From NCBI GenBank assembly GCA_001790855.1, contig MGDH01000037.1:1843-41048 (forward strand): DNA of 39,206 bases. The letters are read 5' to 3'. The translations under genes and the position numbers were made by a program. The notes beneath the pieces were generated by a model. The model was given only the letters and a program-made list of their open reading frames with translations, did not search any database and had not been told where the DNA came from. This document shows positions 6,611 through 14,393 of the stretch, in pieces (positions within the stretch are counted from its first letter, which is position 1; the number at the start of each line of letters is the position of its first letter). The DNA is from Candidatus Schekmanbacteria bacterium RIFCSPLOWO2_02_FULL_38_14 (GTDB lineage Bacteria > Schekmanbacteria > GWA2-38-11).

Positions 6611-8332
6611 TCAGTTGCCTTCATTTATTTCTTTTAAAATTTTCTTTGCAGCTTCATTTTTTGGATTATAAATCAGGACATTTTCAAAACACTCTTTGGC
6701 AAGCTTCATCTCATTAAGTGACATATATAACATTCCGAGATTCCCATATGCTGCTACAGAATTCGGAACCAGCCCGATTAATTCTTTGTAAGATATTATT
6801 GCTTCTTTTATCATTCCCTTTTTAAAATAATAATTGCCGCTTTCAAACAATGCTACAGCTTCCTGAAGCATTAGACTTTTTTCACCCTTCTTCCTATATG
6901 CCCTGCCGAGATTGGCTCTTGAAGGTGAGTAATGCTTATCAATTCTTATTGCCTCTTTAAAAGATTTTATTGCTTCATTGTAGAGTTTCAGTTTCGCAAG
7001 AGCAACTCCGAGATTATTATGGGTTCTTGCTTTATGTGGAGATTTTTGGGCTGCATCCCTCCATAGCAATGCTTCACTGCTCCATACTTCATTCCTGCTA
7101 AAAGTCAAAATCGAAAAGAATAATATGAGAAGAATTCCTATTACTGATAATCCCCCCTTGCCCCCCTTTGAAAAATGATAACTCTCCCTGTACCCATCCT
7201 GTAATAGCATAATAAACAAAGCCAAGAATAAATAAAATCCAATTCCAGGCAAATAAAGCCATCTTTCACTCAATATATCCTGCAGAGGTATTAACAGCGT
7301 CGGGCTGAACGTTATGAGGAAGAAAAAAACTGAAAAAGCAATCTCGGAACATTTTCTGTATATTATTAAAGCTCCAAAAATTAAAATTAAAATCCCTATA
7401 AATGACAAAAGTGTTTTAATCTCAAGAAATGAACCGGATAAAAAATATTCATGATCTATATTAAGATTCACAGGGAAAATCAGGAGCTTAATATAAGCCC
7501 ATAATGCATTTGCCTGAGTAAGAAAGTTTTTATAATAATCCCTGTGAAAAGTCGGGTTGCCTAAAGTTCCGTAAAAATATCTCCTCAAAACCATTATGGC
7601 TCCAATTATGACGAAGAAAGGGACGTAGTATAATTTATAGTGAATGACATTGATCCTTTTCAGTTTGATAGGCGGGACATTCTTGTCCCGCCATGACGGG
7701 GTTAGAAAACCCCGTCTATCGATAGAGGTAGAAAAGCAGGACTCATAGAGAATTAAAATCAAAGGCAAAGTTATTCCTGTTTCCTTTGAGCCAATACTTA
7801 ATAGAAAAAAGATAATGGAAGTCAAATAAAAACCAGTCTGCTTAAGTCCTGATGCTCCGGTATTTCTAAAGTTTCTCAGGAATATAATAAAAAATATCAT
7901 AGATAAAAGATAAAATGTTGCGCAGAGAACTCCGGAGCGGCTTGAAATATAGCTGACTGATTCTGTGTTTACAGGATGAGAAATAAAGACAAGGGAAGTA
8001 AAAACCAAAACTAAAATATCTCCCTGAAAGGTGATTCTAAGAATAAGAAAAAACAAAACTCCGTTCAAACAGTGTAAAATTATATTTACCAGGTGATATG
8101 AGAAGGGATTAAGTTTTCCCCACCAGAAATTCAACGCAAAAGAGAAGGTTGAAACAGGCCTTGAGGGGTTAGAAGAGAATATTTTTTGGAAATCCTTTAT
8201 ATCCCTGACACTCTCATTTTTAACAATTACCTTTTCATCATCGTAGTGAAAAGGGCTATTGAGCGTATTAGAATAGATTGCAAAAGATACTATGAAAATA
8301 ATAATTATTGATAAAGAAGTTTCACGCCTCAC
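6611..8332 (-). CDS. TMTC-like GT-C membrane protein with shortened TPR region (paralogue 3)
   Basis: The 573-residue product matches the neighbouring proteins: D31-D32 in FHYDDEKV, HPVNTESV at 119-126, the RRYFYGTLGNPTF block also seen in paralogue 2, and RWLYLPGIGF. Its TPR part is short, with about four recognisable units, one of them degenerate (about residues 436-557). The start is GTG at 8332, overlapping the end of the DUF2304 gene by 11 bases, which suggests translational coupling. Two loops carry repeat-derived residues: 203-236 (RRGFLTPSWRDKN type) and the FSKGGKGG segment before the last helix. The fewer TPRs suggest a different acceptor or partial decay. Confidence 0.85.
   Translation of the reverse strand: MRRETSLSIIIIFIVSFAIYSNTLNSPFHYDDEKVIVKNESVRDIKDFQKIFSSNPSRPVSTFSFALNFWWGKLNPFSYHLVNIILHCLNGVLFFLILRITFQGDILVLVFTSLVFISHPVNTESVSYISSRSGVLCATFYLLSMIFFIIFLRNFRNTGASGLKQTGFYLTSIIFFLLSIGSKETGITLPLILILYESCFSTSIDRRGFLTPSWRDKNVPPIKLKRINVIHYKLYYVPFFVIIGAIMVLRRYFYGTLGNPTFHRDYYKNFLTQANALWAYIKLLIFPVNLNIDHEYFLSGSFLEIKTLLSFIGILILIFGALIIYRKCSEIAFSVFFFLITFSPTLLIPLQDILSERWLYLPGIGFYLFLALFIMLLQDGYRESYHFSKGGKGGLSVIGILLILFFSILTFSRNEVWSSEALLWRDAAQKSPHKARTHNNLGVALAKLKLYNEAIKSFKEAIRIDKHYSPSRANLGRAYRKKGEKSLMLQEAVALFESGNYYFKKGMIKEAIISYKELIGLVPNSVAAYGNLGMLYMSLNEMKLAKECFENVLIYNPKNEAAKKILKEINEGN
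7151..7172. repeat. C-rich dispersed repeat inside GT-C/TPR gene
   Basis: TCCCCCCTTGCCCCCCTTTG stands out against an AT-rich gene and encodes the linker FSKGGKGGLS on the minus strand. KGGKGG-type translations of this repeat are common in genomes with dispersed repeats. It occupies the loop before the last membrane helix. Confidence 0.6.
7671..7716. repeat. Twin hairpin repeat inserted in coding sequence
   Basis: Two perfect nine-base-arm hairpins lie side by side: GGCGGGACA-TTCT-TGTCCCGCC (7671-7692) and GACGGGGTT-AGAA-AACCCCGTC (7695-7716). The palindrome CTATCGATAG follows at 7716-7725. All are in frame and encode part of residues 203-236 of the paralogue 3 protein. Confidence 0.85.
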
Positions 8333-8687
8333 TTTTTTTGTCTGCTTTCGTATCTTCTAAATGATAATTTAAAATTGCCAGTTTCTGTGACAGATTCTTT
8401 ACCTGATTGCTTAGCTTAGAAATCTTAACTGAAAAATGAATGCTTATAAAAACCAGAAACAGGAGCCCGAAGATAAACAACGTTGAAGTTGGAAGCACAG
8501 CTCCTATAAGATGAGTAACAAACACAAGCAGGTTATACCATAAAGAAAGAATTATTATTGTAAACCCTGTCAGAATCCATAACCATGAATACTCTTCACG
8601 AAGTTTCCTCTGCCTGACAAGTTCTACAATAATGATTAGAATTGCCAGACTTATAACAACAGCAAATATTTTTTGGGTAATTGGCAT
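8322..8687 (-). CDS. DUF2304 small membrane protein
   Basis: The 121-residue protein has three likely membrane helices (about 7-24, 37-58 and 62-85), then a basic/polar coiled-coil-like tail. The order helix, RxxKLREEYSWLW, helix, helix, SVKISKLxxQV fits the DUF2304 family. These proteins are usually encoded next to DPM1-like GT2 transferases and are thought to be membrane partners of them; such a gene lies just upstream at 8938-9657. A strong GGAGGG site lies eight bases before the ATG at 8687. The gene overlaps the next one by 11 bases. Confidence 0.8.
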   Translation of the reverse strand: MPITQKIFAVVISLAILIIIVELVRQRKLREEYSWLWILTGFTIIILSLWYNLLVFVTHLIGAVLPTSTLFIFGLLFLVFISIHFSVKISKLSNQVKNLSQKLAILNYHLEDTKADKKSEA

Positions 8688-8795
8688 ACCTTTTCCCTCC
8701 TGATTAAAAGTCTATTCAAATCCTAAATTCTAATATCTAAAATCGTTCGACTGATGGTTCGACTGTTCGGCAAGCTCACAGCCCACCATGCAGCA

Positions 8796-8920
8796 CCCTG
8801 AGCCTGTCGAAGGGTCACGACGAAGTCCTAAACCCCGTTAGAAAGTAAAATTTCTAAGCGGGGCAAACAAATTCAAAAGACCTAAATTTTAAAAATGGTA
8901 GCCGCAGACTTCAGTCTGCG
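8796..8920. repeat. Cluster of three dispersed palindromic repeats
   Basis: The 250-base gap between the GT2 gene and the DUF2304 gene holds three different repeat types. They are CCCTGAGCCTGTCGAAGGG (8796-8814); a long hairpin from CCCCGTTAGAAA to TTTCTAAGCGGGG (8833-8863); and CGCAGACT-TC-AGTCTGCG (8903-8920). All resemble widely scattered intergenic repeats of uncultivated bacteria. The hairpins could also act as transcription attenuators or 3' ends. I see no gene here. Confidence 0.8.
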
Positions 8921-8937
8921 AAAATATTCGTAGAATT

Positions 8938-9657
8938 TTATTGTTCCTTTAAATCCTTTCTCAATAAAGTCACAAAAATTGACAGCAGCATTTTAAAAAT
9001 ATAGTAAACAGGTTTAAGTCCGCTATGCATGGATTTTTTTGAAAAGCTTGGATTCATCCTGACCGATACTTCTGCTATTTTAAACCCTGCTTTATGGAGC
9101 ATGATTAATACATCAGCGTCCGGGAAATCAACAGGGTAGCGGTCGCTGGAAAAGAATTCAATTACCTTTCTATTTAAAGCCTGGAATCCTGATGTCGGGT
9201 CAGTTATTCTCTGGCCTGCAAACAAAGAAGCAATTGCTCCGAAGAATGAAATTCCAAGCTTTCTTGCTAAACTTGTCTGATAATTTCCTTTCTCCAAGAA
9301 CCTAGACCCAATGACTATATCAGCATTCCCATTTAAAACGGGTTCAAGAATTTTAAGAATATCTTTTGGATTATGCTGTCCATCTGCATCAAGCTGTATA
9401 ACATACTCATACCCCTCCTCTAAAGCAAATTTGTATCCTGTCTGAAGTGCTGCCCCATAACCAAGATTAAAAGGCAGGGATATAACCCTTGCACCAGCAT
9501 CATGCGAGCACTTTGGGGTATTGTCAGTGGAGGCGTCGTTGACTACTAAAATCTGAGCTGAAGGAAGTGTTTCTTTTATCCCTTTTATTACTTCTCTGAT
9601 GTTCTGTTCCTCGTTGTGAGCAGGAAGAATTACTATTATGGATTGAGATTTATTCAT
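8938..9657 (-). CDS. GT2 glycosyltransferase, DPM1-like
   Basis: The 239-residue protein is a single GT-A domain. It has the opening motif VILPAHNEEQN (about 9-19), VVNDASTDNT with D41 and D45 for nucleotide binding, and D90-A91-D92 in IQLDADGQHNP for metal and UDP/GDP-sugar binding. DPTSGFQALNR and the PDADVL segment are typical of polyprenyl-phosphate mannosyl/glucosyltransferases. The likely reaction is transfer of one sugar from a nucleotide donor to polyprenyl phosphate, supplying donors to the GT-C proteins. It has no C-terminal membrane pair; the nearby DUF2304 protein may anchor it. The MurJ-like gene ends four bases upstream. Confidence 0.85.
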   Translation of the reverse strand: MNKSQSIIVILPAHNEEQNIREVIKGIKETLPSAQILVVNDASTDNTPKCSHDAGARVISLPFNLGYGAALQTGYKFALEEGYEYVIQLDADGQHNPKDILKILEPVLNGNADIVIGSRFLEKGNYQTSLARKLGISFFGAIASLFAGQRITDPTSGFQALNRKVIEFFSSDRYPVDFPDADVLIMLHKAGFKIAEVSVRMNPSFSKKSMHSGLKPVYYIFKMLLSIFVTLLRKDLKEQ

Positions 9658-9661
9658 AAAC

Positions 9662-11191
9662 TCAGCCTTCTCTGTTTGTAAAGGTTGACAGAAAGAACTT
9701 TAGTTCATGACGCTGAAAAATAAAAATTAATATTAAATATAAACCAATGCTTAAAAGCATTGTTGAGAATAATGGAAGAAAAAGGTTTAAGTCAAAATAT
9801 TTTTGACTGATAAAATAGACTATCACAGTGGATAGAACTGCAAACAGCGAAATCCATTCTATCCCTTTCAAATATTTGACAAAAATATCCTTTTCAAGAT
9901 GTGCTGTCAATTTAAATAAGAGGACTATGAATATAAAAACGGTATAGACTGACTGGGCAACTGCAAGTCCAGTCAGCCCAAAGTAATTTTTTAAAAAAAA
10001 GCTTGAAAAAAGATTTACTAAAATACTAAACAGTCCTATCAGAAATAAAGTTCCTTCCTTGCCTACGGCATAAAATGCTGAAAAAAGTATTAAGTTTAAG
10101 CTGTAAACCAGTATCAGAATAATATAGCCAAGAATCAGGTTTCCAAGTATTTCTATATCTTTGTTATTAAGAGAAGAGCTCAAGAAAAGCCTGAGAATGG
10201 GGGTTCTGAAAACAGAAAGAAAAAGAATAAGAGGTATAATAAAAATTATATTATACCTGATTCCTAAAGACAATGTTTTTGAGAACCTCGTTTTATCCTC
10301 CTTCATCCTTGAAAGGGAAGAAAGAATTACCAGCGAAATAGGATTTGATATTACACTTACTAAAAAGCCTGCTCCTGTTGCTGCGTATGCAAACAGAGTT
10401 GCAGAGCCTTCAGGAAAATAAGATGACAGGCTTTGTCCAATTGCATAATTTAAATTTCCGGTGACATAAATGCCTGAACCGAGAATCGTTGTTTTGAAAA
10501 TATCAAGAAAGGTAAATTCTGAATCATTCTTGAAAAACCTTGGCTTATATCCTATTTTTAGCAGATAGATTAATTGGAACAGGCATGAAAAAAAAGATGA
10601 TACCAGCATTCCGATAGCCACTGAATCAATTCCCAATAAATTTCTGAAAGTAAAAATTAAGCAGAGCCACAGGAAATTGCCAAAAGCATATGAATAGGCA
10701 GGTATGGAAAAGTTACCTATAGCCCCAAGAGCACTTGCACACAAAAAACCGATTCCCTGGAAGAAACCTGAAAAAGCTATTATTTTTATAAAATAGGATG
10801 TTTTGGCAAGAGTCTGGGAATCAAATCCCACCCCTAAAAAAGATGATATATAAGAAGAGAGTAACAAAACGGAAACAGAAAACCCTATTACTATTGATAA
10901 AACTGAGACAGCGATTTTGTTAAATACAGCAAAAAATCTTTCTTTGTTTTCAATATCTGCCATTAACGGCACTACTGAATATCTGAGGGTTGAGAGGAAA
11001 GTAGCGAAAAAAACAAAGAGTACATTTGCTGCGAAAAAAGCGTCAGTTTCTTTTGCTGCTCCGAAAAAAAGGGCTATGCAAAAATAACAGAGTAGTCCAA
11101 AAAGAGATGCAAAAAAACTGCCAACACTTGCAACCCAAGTATTTCTGACAACTTTTTTGCTGGTATCTAAATTTAATTTTTCTATTGTCAT
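9662..11191 (-). CDS. MurJ/MviN-family lipid flippase
   Basis: The 509-residue protein is almost entirely membrane helices (about 12-14), close to the usual MurJ length. The N-terminal block ALFFGAAKETDAFFAAN (about 40-56) matches the family signature around the second helix, and PLMADIE and ALGAIGNFSIPAY also fit. The family flips lipid II or other lipid-linked oligosaccharides across the inner membrane. In this glycan locus it may serve a polyprenyl-linked surface glycan rather than peptidoglycan, which cannot be decided from sequence. No good ribosome site precedes the ATG. The methyltransferase gene upstream ends 15 bases away. Confidence 0.8.
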   Translation of the reverse strand: MTIEKLNLDTSKKVVRNTWVASVGSFFASLFGLLCYFCIALFFGAAKETDAFFAANVLFVFFATFLSTLRYSVVPLMADIENKERFFAVFNKIAVSVLSIVIGFSVSVLLLSSYISSFLGVGFDSQTLAKTSYFIKIIAFSGFFQGIGFLCASALGAIGNFSIPAYSYAFGNFLWLCLIFTFRNLLGIDSVAIGMLVSSFFSCLFQLIYLLKIGYKPRFFKNDSEFTFLDIFKTTILGSGIYVTGNLNYAIGQSLSSYFPEGSATLFAYAATGAGFLVSVISNPISLVILSSLSRMKEDKTRFSKTLSLGIRYNIIFIIPLILFLSVFRTPILRLFLSSSLNNKDIEILGNLILGYIILILVYSLNLILFSAFYAVGKEGTLFLIGLFSILVNLFSSFFLKNYFGLTGLAVAQSVYTVFIFIVLLFKLTAHLEKDIFVKYLKGIEWISLFAVLSTVIVYFISQKYFDLNLFLPLFSTMLLSIGLYLILIFIFQRHELKFFLSTFTNREG

Positions 11192-11206
11192 TATACTAAT
11201 ATTTTT

Positions 11207-12079
11207 CTATTCTTTTTTTGCTAAAGCGAGTAGATAGTGCCCTAATCCAACACGAACATCTAATTGAATTTTTTTAGCAATGAGAGCAAAAGTCCGGAAA
11301 AAAGGATTAAGATTCTTAAAAATCCAGTCTTCCCTTCCAGGAACTCCGAAACCTTCTTCTTTAAGAAGTAAAATTTTAAATCCTGTTTTTTTTAGCAGAT
11401 ACGCTAAAGTTTCTTTTGTAAAAAGGTATAAATGGTAGCTTCTTGGAGCAAATTTTTCTTCTTTTGTTGAACGCAGGAAAAGATTAAGGAGAAAATTTCT
11501 TATCTTAAAGTTGTTTTCATTTGGGACTTCAATTAATAAATACCCTGACGGCTTCATAATTCTTTTTATTTCTTCTAAAGTTATCAGTGGATTAGGGAGA
11601 TGTTCTAATACATGACTCATATTTATTAAGTCAAAATAATCTTCTGGAAAATTAGCTTTTTCAACCCCTCCTTTCCTAACTTCAATATCTAATTTCTTAG
11701 ATAATACCTGAACTGCCCACGAAGATACTTCAACTCCATGAATATTCCATCCTCGCTCTTTTGCTACTTTTAGAAAACTTCCCGTCCCACATCCCACATC
11801 CAGTACTCTTCCAACTGGCATTTCTTTTAAAATAGTGTTGAACCGATTTATGAAAAAATTTTCTTGCTCCTTGGCAATTTTTTCATAAACATGGTAATAG
11901 TTTTCTCTATAAATTTCCTCATTAATAAGATATACTAAAGTCCTTGGATTCTGATACATAAGACTGCATTTTGAACATTTTACAATATTTATGTTTCCTT
12001 TGGAATAGATGTGGTAAAAATTTTCAGAATTACAAATTATACAAGATATATACTCTTTCATATCTAATTTATCTAACAT
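11207..12079 (-). CDS. Zinc-ribbon SAM methyltransferase (copy A)
   Basis: The 290-residue protein begins with a zinc ribbon (CIICN at 13-17, CSKCSLMYQNPR at 35-46). A class I methyltransferase domain follows, with the SAM loop VLDVGCGTG near 92-100, the acidic strand end GVEVSS and the MSHVLEHLPNP block. This arrangement resembles the N-terminal two thirds of sugar C-methyltransferases but lacks their C-terminal domain (those proteins are about 400 residues). The target may be a sugar, lipid or small molecule. The ATG at 12079 overlaps the stop of the radical SAM gene by one base. It is about two-thirds identical by eye to the gene at 13455-14312, so the pair arose by duplication. Confidence 0.8.
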   Translation of the reverse strand: MLDKLDMKEYISCIICNSENFYHIYSKGNINIVKCSKCSLMYQNPRTLVYLINEEIYRENYYHVYEKIAKEQENFFINRFNTILKEMPVGRVLDVGCGTGSFLKVAKERGWNIHGVEVSSWAVQVLSKKLDIEVRKGGVEKANFPEDYFDLINMSHVLEHLPNPLITLEEIKRIMKPSGYLLIEVPNENNFKIRNFLLNLFLRSTKEEKFAPRSYHLYLFTKETLAYLLKKTGFKILLLKEEGFGVPGREDWIFKNLNPFFRTFALIAKKIQLDVRVGLGHYLLALAKKE

Positions 12080-13458
12080 TAATATTTTTTTCTTTTTTTA
12101 AACAAACGATATGGTGCAATAAGTTCCTGAATTTTTTTTAGGATTTCTTTAAGGACCAGAGTCGTTGAATCTGGTTTCAATAATTCCAAAATTACAATAT
12201 AGATATTTCCTAATAGCCATAGCAGTTTTATCTCCATTTTTGAAAGAGCATCTGTTCTAATAGTGCAATTGTGTGCATCAAATCTTTCATAATCCTTTTC
12301 CATTAAATGACCTTTTTGAATAAGAATTTTCTGCAGCTCTGTTCCTGGGAATGGAGATGCCATGGAAAAGCCAACGTAAAAAGAATTCACTTTCTTTATG
12401 AATTTAAGGGTATCTATTACTGTAGAATAATTCTCACCTATATTGCCTATCATAAAGGAGCCAACTGTCTTGATTCCAGCTTCATGAGTTAATCGAAAAG
12501 CTCGTTCCAGTTCTTCTATTGTTATTCCTTTCTTCATTTTATTGAGCATAGTCTGGTTTCCACTTTCGCCGCCAAAAAGAATAACCTGAATGTTAGCTCT
12601 TCTTGCAAGCTTTAATAGGTGAGAATTGAGTAACTTCTCATTTGCTCGGAAAGCAGCCTTATAAACTATCTCCTCATTTAATTTATTCTCTATGATTAGA
12701 TTTAATAATTCTTCAGCCCATTCTTTGTTCAAATTAAAAGTGTCATCTTGGATGTATATTTCTCTCATATGATAGCGATTATATAGCCATTTTATCTCCT
12801 CGATAACCTTTTCAGGTTTTCTGAACCTTGTGTGTTTTCCGAAAACTGAAACATTACAGAATGTGCACTGGAAGGGACAACCCCTTGATGCCATTATGTA
12901 CATACATGGCTTCTGGATAACAGGTGGTCCTCCTGTGAATCTGTACAGATCTTTAACTAAATCAAGGTCAGGCAGTGGTAAGTAGTCAAGATCAGCAACA
13001 AAAGGTCTTGGGTCATTAACAATTCCTTTAAAACAAATTCCTTTGATTCCTTCTAAGTTTTTCCCATCCACAATCTCTGAAAATGTATGCTCTCCTTCAC
13101 TAAAGACTACTACATCAATATTTGGAAAGTTCTTGAAAAGTTCTATCTTTAACGCAGAAGAATGAGGTCCTCCTGCTACAACACGAATATCTTTGCTGAC
13201 CTCTTTCGCAAGGTTTGAGATAATCCTTGCTGATTTTGTCTGGTAGGTATTCATTGTAATTCCGACTATGTCTGGAGAAAATTCCAGGATTTTTGCTTTT
13301 AATCCTTTAATGTTAATACGCTCATTAGTGAGATGGGTTATGCAGACATTGTGACCTTCCTGTGAGAGCATTGTCCCCATAAGCACAAGAGCTCCGGAGG
13401 GATATATTTCAGTCTGTTGCGGGACATTTTCTTCTGGGTTTATAAGCAGGATATTCAT
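12079..13458 (-). CDS. Cobalamin-binding-type radical SAM enzyme (1)
   Basis: The 459-residue protein has an N-terminal B12-binding-like Rossmann domain (about 1-150) with the GGPH motif at 96-99 and SEGEHTF. The iron-sulfur cluster motif is CX3CX2C at C194, C198 and C201. The DxHxxG cobalamin ligand motif is absent, as in many class B relatives. Enzymes of this type methylate unactivated carbons or rearrange lipids and tetrapyrroles; the substrate here cannot be told. It overlaps the upstream methyltransferase by four bases (ATGA) and the downstream one by one, so the three are translationally coupled. Confidence 0.85.
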   Translation of the reverse strand: MNILLINPEENVPQQTEIYPSGALVLMGTMLSQEGHNVCITHLTNERINIKGLKAKILEFSPDIVGITMNTYQTKSARIISNLAKEVSKDIRVVAGGPHSSALKIELFKNFPNIDVVVFSEGEHTFSEIVDGKNLEGIKGICFKGIVNDPRPFVADLDYLPLPDLDLVKDLYRFTGGPPVIQKPCMYIMASRGCPFQCTFCNVSVFGKHTRFRKPEKVIEEIKWLYNRYHMREIYIQDDTFNLNKEWAEELLNLIIENKLNEEIVYKAAFRANEKLLNSHLLKLARRANIQVILFGGESGNQTMLNKMKKGITIEELERAFRLTHEAGIKTVGSFMIGNIGENYSTVIDTLKFIKKVNSFYVGFSMASPFPGTELQKILIQKGHLMEKDYERFDAHNCTIRTDALSKMEIKLLWLLGNIYIVILELLKPDSTTLVLKEILKKIQELIAPYRLFKKRKKY

Positions 13459-14312
13459 TTATTATTTTTTGCTAAAGCAATAAGATAATGCCCTAATCTA
13501 ATGTGAACATCTAATTGGAGTCTCTTAACGAAAAATGCTAAGGTTCTGATAAATGGATTAAGGCTCTTGAGTATCCAGTCTTCTCTGCCCTTGACTCCAA
13601 ATCCTTCTTCTTCAATTAACAAAAGCTTAAATCCTGATTTATCTATCAGGCTTGCAAGGGTGTCTTTTGTAAACAGGTATAAATGGTAGTTTCTTGGGGC
13701 AAACTTTTCTCCTGTGCCGGAATGTAAGAAAAGATTTAGAAGAAAATTTCTTATCTTAAAATTTTTCTCATTCGGAACTTCAATCAGTAAATACCCTGGT
13801 GGCTTTGTGATTCTTTTGATTTCTTTTAGAGTTTTAAGCGGGTTAGGCATATGTTCTAATACATGACTCATATTCACTAAATCGAAATATTCATTTGGAT
13901 AATTTGCTTCTTCTACTGTTCCTTCAGTAATTCCAATGCCCAATTTATCAATTGATGCATGAGCTGCCAGTGAAGATACTTCAACCCCATATACATCCCA
14001 ACCTAAATCTTTAGCCACCTTAAGAAATCCTCCGGTACCGCACCCTACATCCAGTACTTTTCCAGTTGGTATTCCTTTCAAAACAGTCTCAAATCTATTC
14101 CTGAAGAACTTTTCCTGATCCTGTGCTATCTTTTCATAAATTTTATAATAGTCCTTTCTATTGGTTTCTTCGTTTACAAGATTCTGAGAGACTCTCGGAT
14201 TCTGGTACATGAGTCCACATTTAGTGCATTTGACTATATTTATACTTTCACGGGAATAGATGGATGAAGAATTATCAGAATTACAAATCACACATGGTAC
14301 ATACTCTTTCAT
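13455..14312 (-). CDS. Zinc-ribbon SAM methyltransferase (copy B)
   Basis: The chosen start is the ATG at 14312, where MKEYVPC aligns with MKEYISC of copy A; an in-frame TTG at 14366 would add 18 residues but has no ribosome site. The 285-residue product has the zinc ribbon C-x2-C...C-x2-C (about 7-33), SAM loop VLDVGCGTGG, EVSS after the second strand, and MSHVLEHMPNP. It lacks the extra C-terminal domain of sugar C-methyltransferases. The C-terminal LDVHIRLGHYLIALAK block is also nearly identical to copy A. It sits between two radical SAM genes, giving two tandem radical SAM-methyltransferase pairs. Confidence 0.8.
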   Translation of the reverse strand: MKEYVPCVICNSDNSSSIYSRESINIVKCTKCGLMYQNPRVSQNLVNEETNRKDYYKIYEKIAQDQEKFFRNRFETVLKGIPTGKVLDVGCGTGGFLKVAKDLGWDVYGVEVSSLAAHASIDKLGIGITEGTVEEANYPNEYFDLVNMSHVLEHMPNPLKTLKEIKRITKPPGYLLIEVPNEKNFKIRNFLLNLFLHSGTGEKFAPRNYHLYLFTKDTLASLIDKSGFKLLLIEEEGFGVKGREDWILKSLNPFIRTLAFFVKRLQLDVHIRLGHYLIALAKNNK

Positions 14313-14393
14313 TTTCTGTTTTGATATCCTATTTTGAAGCCTCAAGCTTTTGAAGGTCCAGCTCAAAGAGACTTTTCAACATAAAAAATCAGG

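Noticed and set aside
8796-8920. CRISPR array
   Set aside because: The repeats in this gap are three different palindromes without regular spacing or spacers.
14313-14366. TTG start adding 18 residues to methyltransferase copy B
   Set aside because: No ribosome site, and the paralogue aligns from the internal ATG at 14312.
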